Source: Asaia bogorensis NBRC 16594
Lineage (GTDB): Bacteria; Pseudomonadota; Alphaproteobacteria; Acetobacterales; Acetobacteraceae
Assembly (NCBI RefSeq): GCF_001547995.1
Contig: NZ_AP014690.1
Span: 2,601,001-2,665,000 of the forward strand
DNA length: 64,000 nt
Direction of reading: 5' to 3'
The translations under genes and the position numbers were made by a program. How positions within the stretch are numbered: position 1 is the stretch's first letter; each line of letters starts with the position of its first letter. The notes below the pieces were generated by a model. It did no database searches and was not told where the DNA came from. It saw only the letters and a program-made list of their open reading frames with translations. Shown here piece after piece: positions 44,347 through 55,317 of this stretch.

Positions 44347-45048
44347 TCAGAGGCGTGAGAGCCACGAGGTTGGCAGGCGCGGATAGGGCCAGTTTCTGGC
44401 CTGGAAATAGGCAGCCAGTCGTTCATCGATGCGGTCTGTCGTCTGCTGTGCCTCCTGCGCCAATCCCTGACGCAGGGTTCCAGGCACACCCAGCAACGGC
44501 CCTGCCATATGCACGGCTGTCCCCGCTGCCGAGGCAGCCGATGCGACACCAATACCTGCCCCCGGCATGGCCCCCGTGGTGCTGGTCGTGACAAAACTCA
44601 GCAAAGGCGTGTGTCGACTGCCCACCTCCGCCAGAACGGTCCTGACCTGAAGCTCTGCCTTGCCCGCACCATAGCCGATCAGCAGGCGCGCCACGGTGCT
44701 GCCGGGCCGGATTTTCGTCAGCGTGCAGGTCAGGGTCATATCGGCAGGCTGTCCCGATGCCACCACAGCGAGATGGCGGGCAGACAGCATTTTCTGCAAA
44801 TCGTTCATCAGTGCCACGCGGGTTGTCGCCACGGCTGTATCATGACGCCGGGCACGATCGGCCTTGCGAGGCGATACGCTTTGATCATCGATCACAAGGG
44901 CAATCTGATGGGGTGGCAGGAGGGAAGGATCACTGGCCGTGACTTCGGACGCCACATGCGTTCCGGCGCAGCCAGCCAGCAGGAGAAGGGGCAGCAGGAT
45001 GGCGAGCCATTCCTGCAGCGTCCTGAGACACATCTTTACGGTATTCAT
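44347..45048 (-). CDS. DUF4410-like lipoprotein
   Basis: This is a 233-residue lipoprotein: the leader WLAILLPLLLLAGCAGT has a clear lipobox with Cys near residue 27. The mature part (VALMNDLQKMLSARH, then LTKIRPGSTVARLLIGYGAGKAEL and a glycine/alanine-rich hydrophobic segment) fits DUF4410 proteins of unknown role. Start at MNTVKM (45048), since the upstream frame overlaps the divergent araC promoter. It is convergent with the acylase gene. Confidence 0.75.
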   Translation of the reverse strand: MNTVKMCLRTLQEWLAILLPLLLLAGCAGTHVASEVTASDPSLLPPHQIALVIDDQSVSPRKADRARRHDTAVATTRVALMNDLQKMLSARHLAVVASGQPADMTLTCTLTKIRPGSTVARLLIGYGAGKAELQVRTVLAEVGSRHTPLLSFVTTSTTGAMPGAGIGVASAASAAGTAVHMAGPLLGVPGTLRQGLAQEAQQTTDRIDERLAAYFQARNWPYPRLPTSWLSRL

Positions 45049-45120
45049 GCAGCCAGTATCGCCAGCGCGTCTCTGGCCCGCTAACATGATTAGGGCATAT
45101 ACCAACAGGATCGGGCCATA

Positions 45121-45897
45121 ATGGGTATAAACGCACCCCTGCTGATCGACCGTATCGGAAGCGAGGCTGATCTGTTTCTTGACCGCGATCGTGATCGCAC
45201 CGAGAGTATTGCCCTTCATCGGCACCCGCACGGTGAACTTGGCCTGATAAGGCGGGGGCATATTGTTACGGCTACCGAACAGGCGCGATGGATGATCCCC
45301 GCCGGTCAGGCCTACTGGGTTCCACCTTACATGACCCATGGTGGCGACATGGCCGGGGTCGATGGGTGCCGGCTCTATATCTCCGCTTCTCTCGCCCAGG
45401 CGCTCATGCCGAGCGAACCTGCTGCCCTGACCGCGACACCTCTGATGGAAGCGCTGATGTCACGTTGGGAGCGCGATCTGCAGGCCCCCTGCCTCGTACG
45501 CCCGATTGACCATCATCTTCTGGCCGTCATGCGTGATGAAATCGAGACCAATCTTGCGAGCCCCGTGCTTTTGCCCATGCCACGTCATGCCCTGACACGC
45601 GCTGTGCTATCGGACTGGGCCCGCCATTGTGAGGAAAAACTGTCGCTCGATGACCTTGCATCGAAATGTGGTCTGTCCCGTCGAAGCTTCACGCGTCGTT
45701 TCCATGCCGAAACAGGCTTGTCGCCAGGGGCGTGGATGCAGATCGCCCGCATCATACGAGGCTGTCAGCTTTTGGCAGCCGGATTACCAGTTACCGAAAT
45801 CGCACTCATGCTTGGTTATGAAAGCGTGACGAGTTTTGTCACGTTGTGTCGGGCCCATACCGGGCTCAATCCGACAACACTCAGGCAGAAAATCTGA
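45121..45897 (+). CDS. AraC-family transcriptional regulator
   Basis: This 258-residue regulator has an N-terminal cupin-like sensing domain (ALHRHPHGELGLIRRG, PAGQAYWVPPYMTHGG) and a C-terminal pair of helix-turn-helix motifs (LSLDDLASKCGLSRRSFTRRF; LPVTEIALMLGYESVTSF). Its divergent neighbour is the lipoprotein gene. The target is unknown. Confidence 0.9.
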   Translation: MGINAPLLIDRIGSEADLFLDRDRDRTESIALHRHPHGELGLIRRGHIVTATEQARWMIPAGQAYWVPPYMTHGGDMAGVDGCRLYISASLAQALMPSEPAALTATPLMEALMSRWERDLQAPCLVRPIDHHLLAVMRDEIETNLASPVLLPMPRHALTRAVLSDWARHCEEKLSLDDLASKCGLSRRSFTRRFHAETGLSPGAWMQIARIIRGCQLLAAGLPVTEIALMLGYESVTSFVTLCRAHTGLNPTTLRQKI

Positions 45898-45923
45898 AAG
45901 GCAACCTGCCGTGACTTGGATCA

Positions 45924-45972
45924 GGGGGAGAGTGCTCTCCCCCGCCCATATCCCGTCCTATCAATACGGGAT
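45924..45972. terminator. Two hairpins between convergent genes
   Basis: GGGGGAGAG (45924-45932) pairs with CTCTCCCCC (45935-45943), and ATCCCGT (45950-45956) pairs with ACGGGAT (45966-45972). They lie between the ends of the araC gene and the opposing DUF3309 gene and could end transcription from both sides. T tracts are lacking. Confidence 0.45.
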
Positions 45973-45978
45973 GACCTG

Positions 45979-46140
45979 TCAGAGGCGACCCATAAGGATA
46001 AGAATCAGCAGAACAAGAACAATCAGTCCTACACCGCCGCCAGCGCCATAACCGGTCCAGGGCGTGCCATACCAGCCGCCATAGCCACCGAATGTGCCGA
46101 GCAGAAGAAGAACGATGATAATGATGACAATGAGATTCAT
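45979..46140 (-). CDS. DUF3309 small membrane protein
   Basis: The 53 residues comprise a hydrophobic helix (LIVIIIIVLLLLGTFGG), a Gly/Tyr/Trp-rich loop (YGGWYGTPWTGYGAGGG) and a second helix (LIVLVLLILILMG), the pattern of DUF3309 proteins. Start taken at MNLIV; the frame extends 17 codons further without a ribosome site. Function unknown. Confidence 0.75.
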   Translation of the reverse strand: MNLIVIIIIVLLLLGTFGGYGGWYGTPWTGYGAGGGVGLIVLVLLILILMGRL

Positions 46141-46645
46141 GGCGAGCCCCTGTGATCGGTAGCCTTGATTGCGCCACCGTAATCCTATCACGCCCCAAAG
46201 GCGGGCAAGTTCGCCCTATGACCCCCAGCGGCTCATATTTTAGGTTTGCCGGGTATTCCTGCCACAGCTGTTACATGGTGACTGGAAGAGAACCATATCG
46301 CGCGCAGCGCATGCCAAACTGCTTCTCCAAATCATGACAGTGCTGGTTTACCTGTTTCATAGCCGCAATCGGCCCGTTCGTTAACGCCCCCCCCCCGCGA
46401 CACGACTCCCCTTCCCGGAATGAGCCTTCTGCTGATCCACGTACCCACATTGGTGAGGCTGTGCATCGGCCCGCATCCGGATGGGTATCGCTGACCACGG
46501 CTCGCCCTCGCTCCCGGGCTTCGCCCAGGCGGCCCGTATCCTGCGGTGTTTCTCCTATGAAATTCCTATACGGCATGAGGTCTCTTCCTCTGTCATCCCT
46601 ACGCCCCTCAGCCGGATAATGCCCCCTCACTCTGGGAGCTTTCCT
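46141..46645. other. Upstream region of the kdp operon
   Basis: No gene is supported; a 153-codon minus-strand frame across 46271-46732 covers the small kdp genes and looks like a shadow. A run of ten C residues lies at 46387-46396. The KdpE-controlled promoter should be here, but I cannot point to a specific site. Confidence 0.45.
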
Positions 46646-46729
46646 ATGCTGGACAGTCTTTACTGCGCGCTTGGCCTCATGGGTTTTGCGCTGTGCCTCG
46701 GTTTCATTTCGGTCTGCAAGAGGATCTGA
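46646..46729 (+). CDS. 27-residue membrane peptide at the head of the kdp operon
   Basis: This tiny ORF encodes one hydrophobic helix (LYCALGLMGFALCLGFI) with a positively charged end (CKRI). GGGAG lies about five bases upstream of the ATG, and its TGA sits one base before the kdpF ATG. Similar short hydrophobic ORFs occur before kdpF in other proteobacteria. A Kdp accessory peptide is plausible but unproven. Confidence 0.55.
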   Translation: MLDSLYCALGLMGFALCLGFISVCKRI

Positions 46730-46730
46730 C

Positions 46731-46820
46731 ATGACGCCCGATTTCGTTCTGGCGGGCCTCGTGACCCTTGGCTTGCTGGCTTATGTCACCGCCGTCCTTA
46801 TCCGCCCCGAAAGGTTCTGA
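46731..46820 (+). CDS. kdpF: Potassium-transporting ATPase small subunit KdpF
   Basis: KdpF is a 29-residue one-helix peptide that stabilises the KdpABC complex. The sequence ([20 protein letters not shown], then RPERF) has the standard helix and the terminal PERF-like ending of KdpF. It starts one base after the preceding small ORF and ends two bases before kdpA. Confidence 0.88.
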   Translation: MTPDFVLAGLVTLGLLAYVTAVLIRPERF

Positions 46821-46822
46821 TC

Positions 46823-48529
46823 ATGACCCTCTCAGGCTGGATCACCCTTGCGGTGTTCTTTCTGTGCGTGGTGGCCATTACGCGCCCGCTGGGTGGCTTT
46901 CTCCAACGTGTGCTCGAAGGTGAAAAGCATCTTTTCCAGCGGCCTTTCGGCGGGCTGGAACGCCTCATGTATCGCCTTGCAGGCGTTGACCCGAAGCGCG
47001 AGCAATCCTGGTCGCATTATGCGCTGGCCGTCATCCTGTTCAAGATTTTCTGCTTTGTCGCCGTCTATGCCCTGCTGCGCCTTCAGGGAATCCTGCCGTT
47101 CAATCCGGCGGGTCTGGGTGCGGTATCACCCGACCTGGCCTATAATACGGCTGTCAGCTTCCTGACCAACACCAACTGGCAGAGCTACGGTGGTGAGACC
47201 ACGCTGAGCCCGCTCAGCCAGATGCTGGCCCTCACGGTTCAGAACTTCGTTTCCGCTGCTGCGGGCATCGCCATTGCAGCCGCCATCATGCGCGGCTTCG
47301 TGCGACGCAGCGCCTCCACAATCGGCAATTTCTGGGTCGATCTGGTGCGCGTCACGCTTTATGTGCTGCTGCCCGCCTGCATGTTGCTCACCCTGTTCTT
47401 CATGCTGGAAGGTGTTCCGCAAACACTGACAGGATCGGCCTCCATCTTCACGCTCGAAGGCGTGAAACAGACGATCGCGCTGGGGCCTGTGGCGACTCAG
47501 GAAGCCATCAAGATGCTCGGCACGAATGGCGGCGGCTATTTCAACGTCAATTCTGCTCATCCTTTCGAAAACCCGAATGCCCTGACCAATTTCGTCCAGA
47601 TGCTTTGCATCTTCGCGCTGGGAGCCGGGCTTACCAACATGTTTGGTCGCATGATCGGGCAGGAAAAGCAGGGCTGGGCCATTTTTTCAGCCATGTCGGC
47701 GCTTTTTCTCATCGGCGCGGGCGTTCTCTACTGGTCGGAAGCCCACGCCAATCCGCTCTTTGCGCCGCTGGGCCTGGATGGCACGCTGGGGAATATGGAA
47801 GGCAAGGAAACGCGCTTTGGCATTGCGGCCTCCGCGTTTTTTGCCACGGTCACGACCGATGCTTCCTGCGGGGCGGTCAATGCCATGCATGAGAGTTTTC
47901 TCCCGCTCGGCGGCATGGTGCCGCTCATCAACATGATGCTGGGTGAAGTGATTTTCGGCGGCGTCGGTTCGGGGCTGTACGGGTTTCTGCTTTTTGCGCT
48001 CATTGCTGTTTTCATGGCGGGCCTGATGGTCGGGCGCACCCCCGAATATCTGGGCAAGAAAATCGAGGCGCGCGAAATCAAGATGACCATGCTGGCCGTG
48101 CTTTGCCTGCCGCTTGTCATGCTGGGCTTCACGGCGCTTGCCGTCGTGCTGCCAGCAGGCCTTTCGGCACTAGCTGCCAGCGGCCCGCATGGTTTTTCCG
48201 AAGCGCTTTATGCCTACACCTCGGCCGCCGCCAATAATGGCAGTGCCTTTGCAGGGCTGACAGCGAACAGTTTCTGGAACATCACGCTGGGCATCGGCAT
48301 GATGATCGGGCGGTTTTTCGTGATCATTCCGGCACTCGCCATTGCCGGCTCCATGGCTACCAAAAAAGTGGCTGCCCCCACACCAGGCACTTTCCCGACC
48401 GATAACGGCCTCTTCATTGCACTTGTCGCCGGGGTGATCGTGATCGTTGGCGGCCTCACCTTCCTCCCTGCCCTCGCTCTCGGCCCGATTGTCGAGCATC
48501 TCGCCATGCTCCACGGCACGACCTACTGA
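46823..48529 (+). CDS. kdpA: Potassium-transporting ATPase KdpA
   Basis: KdpA is the ion-binding, channel-like subunit of the high-affinity K+ pump. The 568 residues form about ten membrane segments with the four selectivity-filter-like regions, including [41 protein letters not shown] and [11 protein letters not shown]. Length is typical. Confidence 0.97.
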   Translation: MTLSGWITLAVFFLCVVAITRPLGGFLQRVLEGEKHLFQRPFGGLERLMYRLAGVDPKREQSWSHYALAVILFKIFCFVAVYALLRLQGILPFNPAGLGAVSPDLAYNTAVSFLTNTNWQSYGGETTLSPLSQMLALTVQNFVSAAAGIAIAAAIMRGFVRRSASTIGNFWVDLVRVTLYVLLPACMLLTLFFMLEGVPQTLTGSASIFTLEGVKQTIALGPVATQEAIKMLGTNGGGYFNVNSAHPFENPNALTNFVQMLCIFALGAGLTNMFGRMIGQEKQGWAIFSAMSALFLIGAGVLYWSEAHANPLFAPLGLDGTLGNMEGKETRFGIAASAFFATVTTDASCGAVNAMHESFLPLGGMVPLINMMLGEVIFGGVGSGLYGFLLFALIAVFMAGLMVGRTPEYLGKKIEAREIKMTMLAVLCLPLVMLGFTALAVVLPAGLSALAASGPHGFSEALYAYTSAAANNGSAFAGLTANSFWNITLGIGMMIGRFFVIIPALAIAGSMATKKVAAPTPGTFPTDNGLFIALVAGVIVIVGGLTFLPALALGPIVEHLAMLHGTTY

Positions 48530-48543
48530 AAGGCGCCCATACA

Positions 48544-50661
48544 ATGATCTCCTTTCCCTCGCCCGCGCCTGGGTCCCATGCCGAGGCACCATCGAAGCGC
48601 CCGCCCTCACGCCCGAAATCGGGTGTGCTGAATGCGGCGCTCGTGCTTCCCGCACTGGCTGAAAGCCTGCGCAAGCTCGACCCGCGTATCATGATCCGCA
48701 ACCCGGTCATGTTCGTCGTCGAGATTGTCACCTGCCTTACAACCGTGCTGCTTTTGCGCGACCTCATCAAAGGTGTCTCCCATACCGGGTTTGCCCTGCA
48801 GATCACGCTCTGGCTGTGGTTCACGCTGCTTTTCGCCAATTTTGCCGAAGCCATCGCCGAAGGGCGTGGCAAGGCGCAGGCCGACTCACTGCGTCGCACC
48901 CGCACGGAGACGCGTGGCAAGCGCCTTCTGCCCAGTGATACAGGCGCTTTCGGTCCTGCCGGGCTGTATGAGGAAATTCCCGCCCCCGAGCTGGTTGTGG
49001 GCGATGTGGTCCTGGTCGAGGCGGGCGATTTCATCCCGAGCGACGGGGAGGTGATTGAAGGCATTGCTTCGGTTGACGAGTCAGCCATTACGGGTGAGTC
49101 AGCCCCCGTCATTCGCGAAAGTGGCGGCGATCGATCGGCCGTCACAGGCGGCACACGTGTGCTGTCGGACTGGGTGATCGTGCGCATCACGGCAGCCCAG
49201 GGCTCGACCTTTCTTGATCGCATGATCTCTCTCGTGGAGGGCGCGCAGCGACAGAAAACACCCAATGAGATTGCCCTGACCATCCTTCTGGCTGGCATGA
49301 CGCTCATCTTCATCATCGCCGTGGCGACCATTCCGTCGTTTGCGCATTACGCTGGCGGCTCGATTTCGGTCATGGTGCTCGTGGCCCTGTTCGTCACGCT
49401 CATTCCCACCACCATCGGGGCGCTTCTCTCGGCAATCGGCATAGCCGGCATGGACAGGCTGATCCGCTTCAATGTGCTCGCAATGTCGGGCCGTGCAGTC
49501 GAAGCAGCGGGCGATGTGGATACGCTTCTGCTCGACAAGACCGGCACCATCACAATCGGCGACCGTCAGGCCTGCGCCTTCATGCCCGTGCCGGGCGTGA
49601 CCGAGCAACAGCTTGGCGATGCGGCACAACTGGCCTCGCTGGCCGACGAAACGCCGGAAGGCCGCTCCATTGTCGTGCTGGCCAAGATGCGTTTCGGGTT
49701 GCGTGGACGCGAACTCAATGCCTCAGGTGCCCAGTTCGTCCCGTTTACGGCACAGACCCGCATGAGCGGCGTCAATATCGGCACAAGGCAGATACGCAAG
49801 GGCGCGGTTGAGAGCGTGCTTGAAGCAGCTGGGCCAAACGCGCCCTCCGCCGCCCAGATACGCAGTATCGCCGATGGTATCGCCCGTCAGGGTGGCACCC
49901 CGCTTGCGGTCATGGATGACACGCATCTGCTGGGTGTGGTGCATCTCAAGGATGTGGTGAAAGGCGGCATACGCGAACGCTTCGCCGAGTTGCGTCGCAT
50001 GGGCATACGCACGGTCATGATTACGGGTGACAACCCCCTGACCGCCGCCGCCATCGCCGCCGAATCCGGCGTGGATGACTTTCTGGCCCAGGCCACACCG
50101 GAAGCCAAGCTGGCCCTGATCCGCAGCGAACAGGCTTCGGGCAAGCTCGTGGCCATGTGCGGCGATGGTACGAACGACGCCCCCGCCCTTGCTCAGGCCG
50201 ATGTGGGCGTTGCCATGAATACCGGCACTGTCGCCGCCCGCGAGGCTGGCAACATGGTCGATCTCGACAGCGACCCGACAAAACTGATCGAGATCGTCGG
50301 TATCGGCAAGCAGCTGCTCATGACCCGCGGTGCGCTCACGACCTTCTCGATCGCCAATGACGTGGCCAAGTATTTCGCCATCATTCCAGCGATGTTCGTC
50401 GGGTTCTATCCTGCGCTGTCCAGCCTCAACATCATGCATCTGGCCACCCCGGAAAGCGCCGTGCTTTCAGCGATCATCTTCAACGCCCTGATTATTATCG
50501 CGCTCATCCCGCTTGCATTGCGTGGCGTGGCGTATCGCCCGGTGGGTGCTGCGGCGCTGCTGCGGCGCAACCTGCTTATCTACGGTGTTGGCGGACTCAT
50601 CGTACCGTTCATCGGCATCAAGCTGATCGATCTGCTCATCACCCATATCGGTCTGGCCTGA
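48544..50661 (+). CDS. kdpB: Potassium-transporting P-type ATPase KdpB
   Basis: KdpB is the ATP-hydrolysing subunit (705 residues). The TGES motif ([11 protein letters not shown]), the phosphorylated aspartate in [21 protein letters not shown] and the hinge motif [20 protein letters not shown] are present, as is the GES-serine used for inhibitory phosphorylation in E. coli. It follows kdpA by 14 bases. Confidence 0.97.
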   Translation: MISFPSPAPGSHAEAPSKRPPSRPKSGVLNAALVLPALAESLRKLDPRIMIRNPVMFVVEIVTCLTTVLLLRDLIKGVSHTGFALQITLWLWFTLLFANFAEAIAEGRGKAQADSLRRTRTETRGKRLLPSDTGAFGPAGLYEEIPAPELVVGDVVLVEAGDFIPSDGEVIEGIASVDESAITGESAPVIRESGGDRSAVTGGTRVLSDWVIVRITAAQGSTFLDRMISLVEGAQRQKTPNEIALTILLAGMTLIFIIAVATIPSFAHYAGGSISVMVLVALFVTLIPTTIGALLSAIGIAGMDRLIRFNVLAMSGRAVEAAGDVDTLLLDKTGTITIGDRQACAFMPVPGVTEQQLGDAAQLASLADETPEGRSIVVLAKMRFGLRGRELNASGAQFVPFTAQTRMSGVNIGTRQIRKGAVESVLEAAGPNAPSAAQIRSIADGIARQGGTPLAVMDDTHLLGVVHLKDVVKGGIRERFAELRRMGIRTVMITGDNPLTAAAIAAESGVDDFLAQATPEAKLALIRSEQASGKLVAMCGDGTNDAPALAQADVGVAMNTGTVAAREAGNMVDLDSDPTKLIEIVGIGKQLLMTRGALTTFSIANDVAKYFAIIPAMFVGFYPALSSLNIMHLATPESAVLSAIIFNALIIIALIPLALRGVAYRPVGAAALLRRNLLIYGVGGLIVPFIGIKLIDLLITHIGLA

Positions 50662-50671
50662 GGAGGCCATC

Positions 50672-51292
50672 ATGGTTTTGTCCCAGCTGCGTCCTGCGCT
50701 CGTTCTTTTTCTGCTTCTTTCTGCCCTCACCGGTCTGGCCTACCCTCTTGGGATGACCGTCCTGTCAGGCCTGATCCTGCCCGATAAGGCGGCGGGCAGC
50801 CTGATCCACGACAAGGGACATGTTGTCGGCTCTGCCCTGATCGGCCAGAATTTCACCTCCCCGCGCTATTTCCACGGTCGCCCTTCGGCCACAATGGGGC
50901 CAGATCCAAAGGACCCCGGCAAGACAATTCCGATGCCCTATAACGGGGCAGCCTCTCTGGCTTCCAATGCCGGCCCGACATCCCGGGCCCTCATCGAGCG
51001 CGTCACCCGGAGCGCCGCCGCATTGCGTGCCGAAAATCCTGAGGCCATGGCACGGGGCTGGCATATCCCGATTGACCTCGTCACCACATCGGCCAGTGGC
51101 CTCGACCCTGACATCTCACCCGAGGCAGCGCTGTTTCAGGTCCTGCGCGTAGCGGAGGCACGGGGCCTTGATGAAGCCCGTATCCGTCATCTGGTGCTGC
51201 AGCAGACAAGCCAGCCCTTTCTTGGCTTCCTCGGCGAGCCCCATGTGAATGTTCTGGCACTCAACCGGGCGCTCGATAGAATGGACCAATAG
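50672..51292 (+). CDS. kdpC: Potassium-transporting ATPase KdpC
   Basis: KdpC is the chaperone-like subunit with one membrane helix (about residues 10-30) and a periplasmic domain. Family blocks: GSALIGQNFTSPRYFHGRPSA, SGLDPDISPEAALFQV and NVLALNRALD near the end. GGAGG lies seven bases before ATG 50672. Length 206 is normal. Confidence 0.96.
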   Translation: MVLSQLRPALVLFLLLSALTGLAYPLGMTVLSGLILPDKAAGSLIHDKGHVVGSALIGQNFTSPRYFHGRPSATMGPDPKDPGKTIPMPYNGAASLASNAGPTSRALIERVTRSAAALRAENPEAMARGWHIPIDLVTTSASGLDPDISPEAALFQVLRVAEARGLDEARIRHLVLQQTSQPFLGFLGEPHVNVLALNRALDRMDQ

Positions 51293-51395
51293 CCGGTACA
51301 GCCTGCACAGATGCCAGATCGCGGTACCTGTGCAAGCCATGACAATCATCAGATTTATGAACAGGCGCAGCCGCCAGACCGGGCCAGGGAACGCG

Positions 51396-54128
51396 ATGAC
51401 GAGACAGGATTATGACCGCCCCGACCCTGACGCCCTGCTGCGTCAGGGCTGCGGCGAAAGACGCCGGGGCCGGCTGAAAATCTTTCTCGGCGCAGCGCCA
51501 GGTGTCGGCAAGACATTCGAAATGCTGAGCAGCGCCCGGCATCTGATGCAGGAGGGGGTCGACCTGGCAATCGGCGTGGTGGAAACGCATGGCCGTGCTG
51601 AAACACAGGCGCTTGTCGAGGGCCTGCCTGTGATCGCGGCCGGTTCCGTCGCCTATCGCGGTCAGATCCTGCGCGAGATGGATCTCGATGCCATTCTCGC
51701 CCGGCGCCCCACCCTCGCTCTTGTCGATGAACTGGCACACAGCAACGCGCCCGGCTCCCGCCATCCGAAGCGGTGGATGGATGTCGAGGAGCTGCTCAAT
51801 GCGGGGATCGATGTTTTCACCACCGTCAATATCCAGCACCTTGAAAGCCTGAATGATATCGTCGCCTCGATCACCCGGGTGCGGGTGCGCGAGACCGTGC
51901 CCGACCATGTGATTGAAAGCGCCGATGAGCTCGAACTGGTTGATCTGACACCGGGCGACCTGCTGCAGCGCATGCGCGATGGAAAGATCTACGCCCCCCA
52001 CACGGCAGGCCGGGCCCTGCTGCATTATTTCTCGCCCGGCAACCTGACCGCCCTGCGCGAACTGGCCTTGCGCCAGACAGCCCAGCAGGTGGACGCACAG
52101 CTGGTCGATCACATGAAGGCCAACGCCATAGCCGGGCCCTGGGCGGCCGGTGAACGCGTGATGGTTTGCCTGACCTTGCAGGATGGCGATGCGGGTCTTG
52201 TGCGCTACGGCAAGAGACTGGCCGACCGGCTTCATGCGCCCTGGATCGTTCTGCATGTGGAAACCAGCCGCGACCTGACCGAGGAGGCCCGCGCGCGCAT
52301 GGCCTCACAGATGCATCTCGCCCAGTCGCTCGGTGCAGAGACGGTAACTGTGCCCGGGCATGATATTGCCCTTGATGCCTTGGCCTATGCCCGCGCCCAG
52401 AATGTGACGCAGATCGTCGCGGCGCATCCGGCGGGCACGGGTTGGCTCGGTCGGCTGAGGCAGCTTATCGGTCGATCAACAACTGAACGGCTGATTCAGC
52501 GCTCGGAGAATTTTCCGGTTCATGTCGTCCCCCGTTCAGGCGAGGCGATGGACCACCGGATCTACGAAAATGTCCCCCCGCGCCTTTCCCCCTATCTGGC
52601 GAGCACGGCCATCGTCCTCTGTGCTTTGGGGCTGGCTCTGCTGCTTCGGCAGGGTTTCGAGGTCAGTAATGTGTCACTGGCCTTTCTGACCGCCATATTG
52701 GGTGTGGCCGTGGCCTACGGGCTTGGCCCGTCGCTCTGGGCATCCATTTTCGGCATGCTGTGCTTCAACTTCTTTTTCCTGCCGCCGCTTTATACCCTGA
52801 CCATTGCAGCCCCCGATAATGTCGTTGCGCTGTTCTTCTTTTTTGCCACGGCACTGATTGCAGGCAATCTGGGCGCCCGCGTGCGCAGTCAGGCTGTTGT
52901 GGCGCGCCACCGTGCGGAGATTACCCAGTCACTCTATCGTTTCAGCCGCACCATCACCGGCATGTCCACGCTCGACGACCTGCTCTGCTCTGTCACCCGG
53001 CAGATTGCGACCCTGCTCGATTGTCATGTCGCGCTGCTCATGCCCGATGGCGGCAGGCTGGCCGTGCAGGCGCAATCGGACACAGCCCACCCCCCGGGAG
53101 AGGACGATCTGGCGGCGGCAAGCTGGGCTTGGAAGCATAGCCGTCTGGCTGGGCGCGGGTCTGACAGCCTTCCCGGCGTGCAATGGCTGTTCATTCCCCT
53201 GCGCACCGCACGTGGGCCCGTGGCTGTGATCGGCCTGTACCGCGAGAAGCAGGGCCAGCTGCTCGATGCCGAACAGCAGGGCCTGCTGGACGCACTGGCG
53301 GACCAGACGGCCTCGGCCATCGAGAGCCTGTTGTTGACCCGCGATCTCGACAGGGTGAGGCTGGAAGCCGAGACGGACAGGCTGCGCGGGGCCCTTCTGA
53401 CCTCCATTTCCCATGATCTACGCACTCCCCTCGCCTCCATTTTGGGAGCGGCATCGAGCCTGCGCGATTACGGTGAGGTACTGGGAGAGGAAGGGAGAGG
53501 CGAGCTTCTCTCGACCCTGACGGATGAGGCCGAACGCCTGAACCGCTTCGTTGGCAATCTGCTCGACATGACACGCATCGAGGCCGGCGCCCTCCCCCTG
53601 CGCCATGACAGTGTGGACTGTGCCGAGGTGGCGGCGACAGCCCTTGCTCGCGCGGCGAAACTGCTGGAGCAGCATCACGTCACCCTTGATGCCGCATCGA
53701 CCCTCCCCATGCTCGATCTCGATGCTGTGCTGCTGGAGCAATCTCTGTTCAATATCCTCGACAATGCAGCAAAATATACTCCCGCAGGAACTGCGATCAC
53801 CCTGCGTCTTACCATGCGCCATTCAAGGCTCGTGATCGCGATTGAGGATGAAGGGCCGGGATTTGGTGATCGTGATCCAGCAGAGATTTTTGGCAAGTTT
53901 ACACGCTTTGCCGCTGCCGATACGACCCGCGCAGGGACTGGCCTCGGCCTCGCCATTGCCCGTGGTTTTGTCGAGGCAATGGGCGGCGATATTCAGGCAG
54001 CAAACCGTACAGACAGGCAAGGAGCGGTTTTTACCCTGCGCTTTCCGCTGCCAGCCTCGCAGGCGATGCGCCAGATTGTGCACGACAGGACCGGTCCGGA
54101 AACCCGTGACGAAAGAAAGCCCCTGTGA
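51396..54128 (+). CDS. kdpD: Sensor histidine kinase KdpD
   Basis: KdpD senses K+ limitation and ionic stress and controls KdpE. Layout: N-terminal KdpD domain with Walker A GAAPGVGKT (residues 32-40); a universal-stress-like domain; four membrane segments near 395-500; a GAF domain; then the kinase with H673 in SISHDLRTP and ATPase boxes (DNAAKYTP, GTGLGLAIARG). I start at ATG 51396 with AGGGA upstream; in-frame ATGs at 51339 and 51357 are alternatives, and the open frame overlaps kdpC. 910 residues. Confidence 0.95.
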   Translation: MTRQDYDRPDPDALLRQGCGERRRGRLKIFLGAAPGVGKTFEMLSSARHLMQEGVDLAIGVVETHGRAETQALVEGLPVIAAGSVAYRGQILREMDLDAILARRPTLALVDELAHSNAPGSRHPKRWMDVEELLNAGIDVFTTVNIQHLESLNDIVASITRVRVRETVPDHVIESADELELVDLTPGDLLQRMRDGKIYAPHTAGRALLHYFSPGNLTALRELALRQTAQQVDAQLVDHMKANAIAGPWAAGERVMVCLTLQDGDAGLVRYGKRLADRLHAPWIVLHVETSRDLTEEARARMASQMHLAQSLGAETVTVPGHDIALDALAYARAQNVTQIVAAHPAGTGWLGRLRQLIGRSTTERLIQRSENFPVHVVPRSGEAMDHRIYENVPPRLSPYLASTAIVLCALGLALLLRQGFEVSNVSLAFLTAILGVAVAYGLGPSLWASIFGMLCFNFFFLPPLYTLTIAAPDNVVALFFFFATALIAGNLGARVRSQAVVARHRAEITQSLYRFSRTITGMSTLDDLLCSVTRQIATLLDCHVALLMPDGGRLAVQAQSDTAHPPGEDDLAAASWAWKHSRLAGRGSDSLPGVQWLFIPLRTARGPVAVIGLYREKQGQLLDAEQQGLLDALADQTASAIESLLLTRDLDRVRLEAETDRLRGALLTSISHDLRTPLASILGAASSLRDYGEVLGEEGRGELLSTLTDEAERLNRFVGNLLDMTRIEAGALPLRHDSVDCAEVAATALARAAKLLEQHHVTLDAASTLPMLDLDAVLLEQSLFNILDNAAKYTPAGTAITLRLTMRHSRLVIAIEDEGPGFGDRDPAEIFGKFTRFAAADTTRAGTGLGLAIARGFVEAMGGDIQAANRTDRQGAVFTLRFPLPASQAMRQIVHDRTGPETRDERKPL

Positions 54129-54254
54129 GGAGTTGGCCCCCAACGAAACTGTTTCCCTGCGGGCTGTCCTATCGCAGGGTGGGTCCGATGCCCATCGACC
54201 GCGCCAAAGACGCGGCCCCATGCCCTATCCGATCCTGCTCGAAGTCCCTGCGCC

Positions 54255-54941
<687 letters not shown>

Positions 54942-55317
54942 AAGCGAAATTCACCTCGCTTGGAGCAGTATCGCAATCGTAACGGCGACAGGCTATCGTA
55001 AAGAAAATTTTGTCTTTCACCGCCACTTTTCGAATTTACGAAATTAACCAAAAATATCAATCATCACAGCGGATATGAAATTTCCATCTGATTATGTTGC
55101 ACCGAATACTTGCTGCCGCAGCAAGGTCTCAAGACAGACATCTTTCTGCCATTAATCTGTCGTTAATTGCGAATTGACTCTCATAACAAATTTGTGATCA
55201 AGTAACCGGGCGCTGGAGGAATGTAACGCCGCCAGGGCAGGAAGAAACGGGATCATGATGCGTGACGGAGCAGTAACGTTCCTGCCATGCCTCATGACGA
55301 AATCATTCGAGGGTGAC
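54942..55317. other. Promoter region of the levan operon
   Basis: There is no gene in these 376 bases. The left two thirds are distinctly AT-rich compared with both flanks. TTGACT at 55174-55179 resembles a -35 hexamer, but no good -10 lies at the right distance. No terminator after kdpE is evident. Confidence 0.45.

Noticed and set aside
46387-46396. Run of ten C residues as a phase-variable tract
   Set aside because: It lies outside any supported gene and too far from the first kdp ORF to affect a reading frame; promoter effects cannot be judged.
46271-46732. 153-codon minus-strand open frame before kdp
   Set aside because: It covers the small kdp genes in antisense, is rich in Arg and Gly as expected of a shadow frame, and has no family features.
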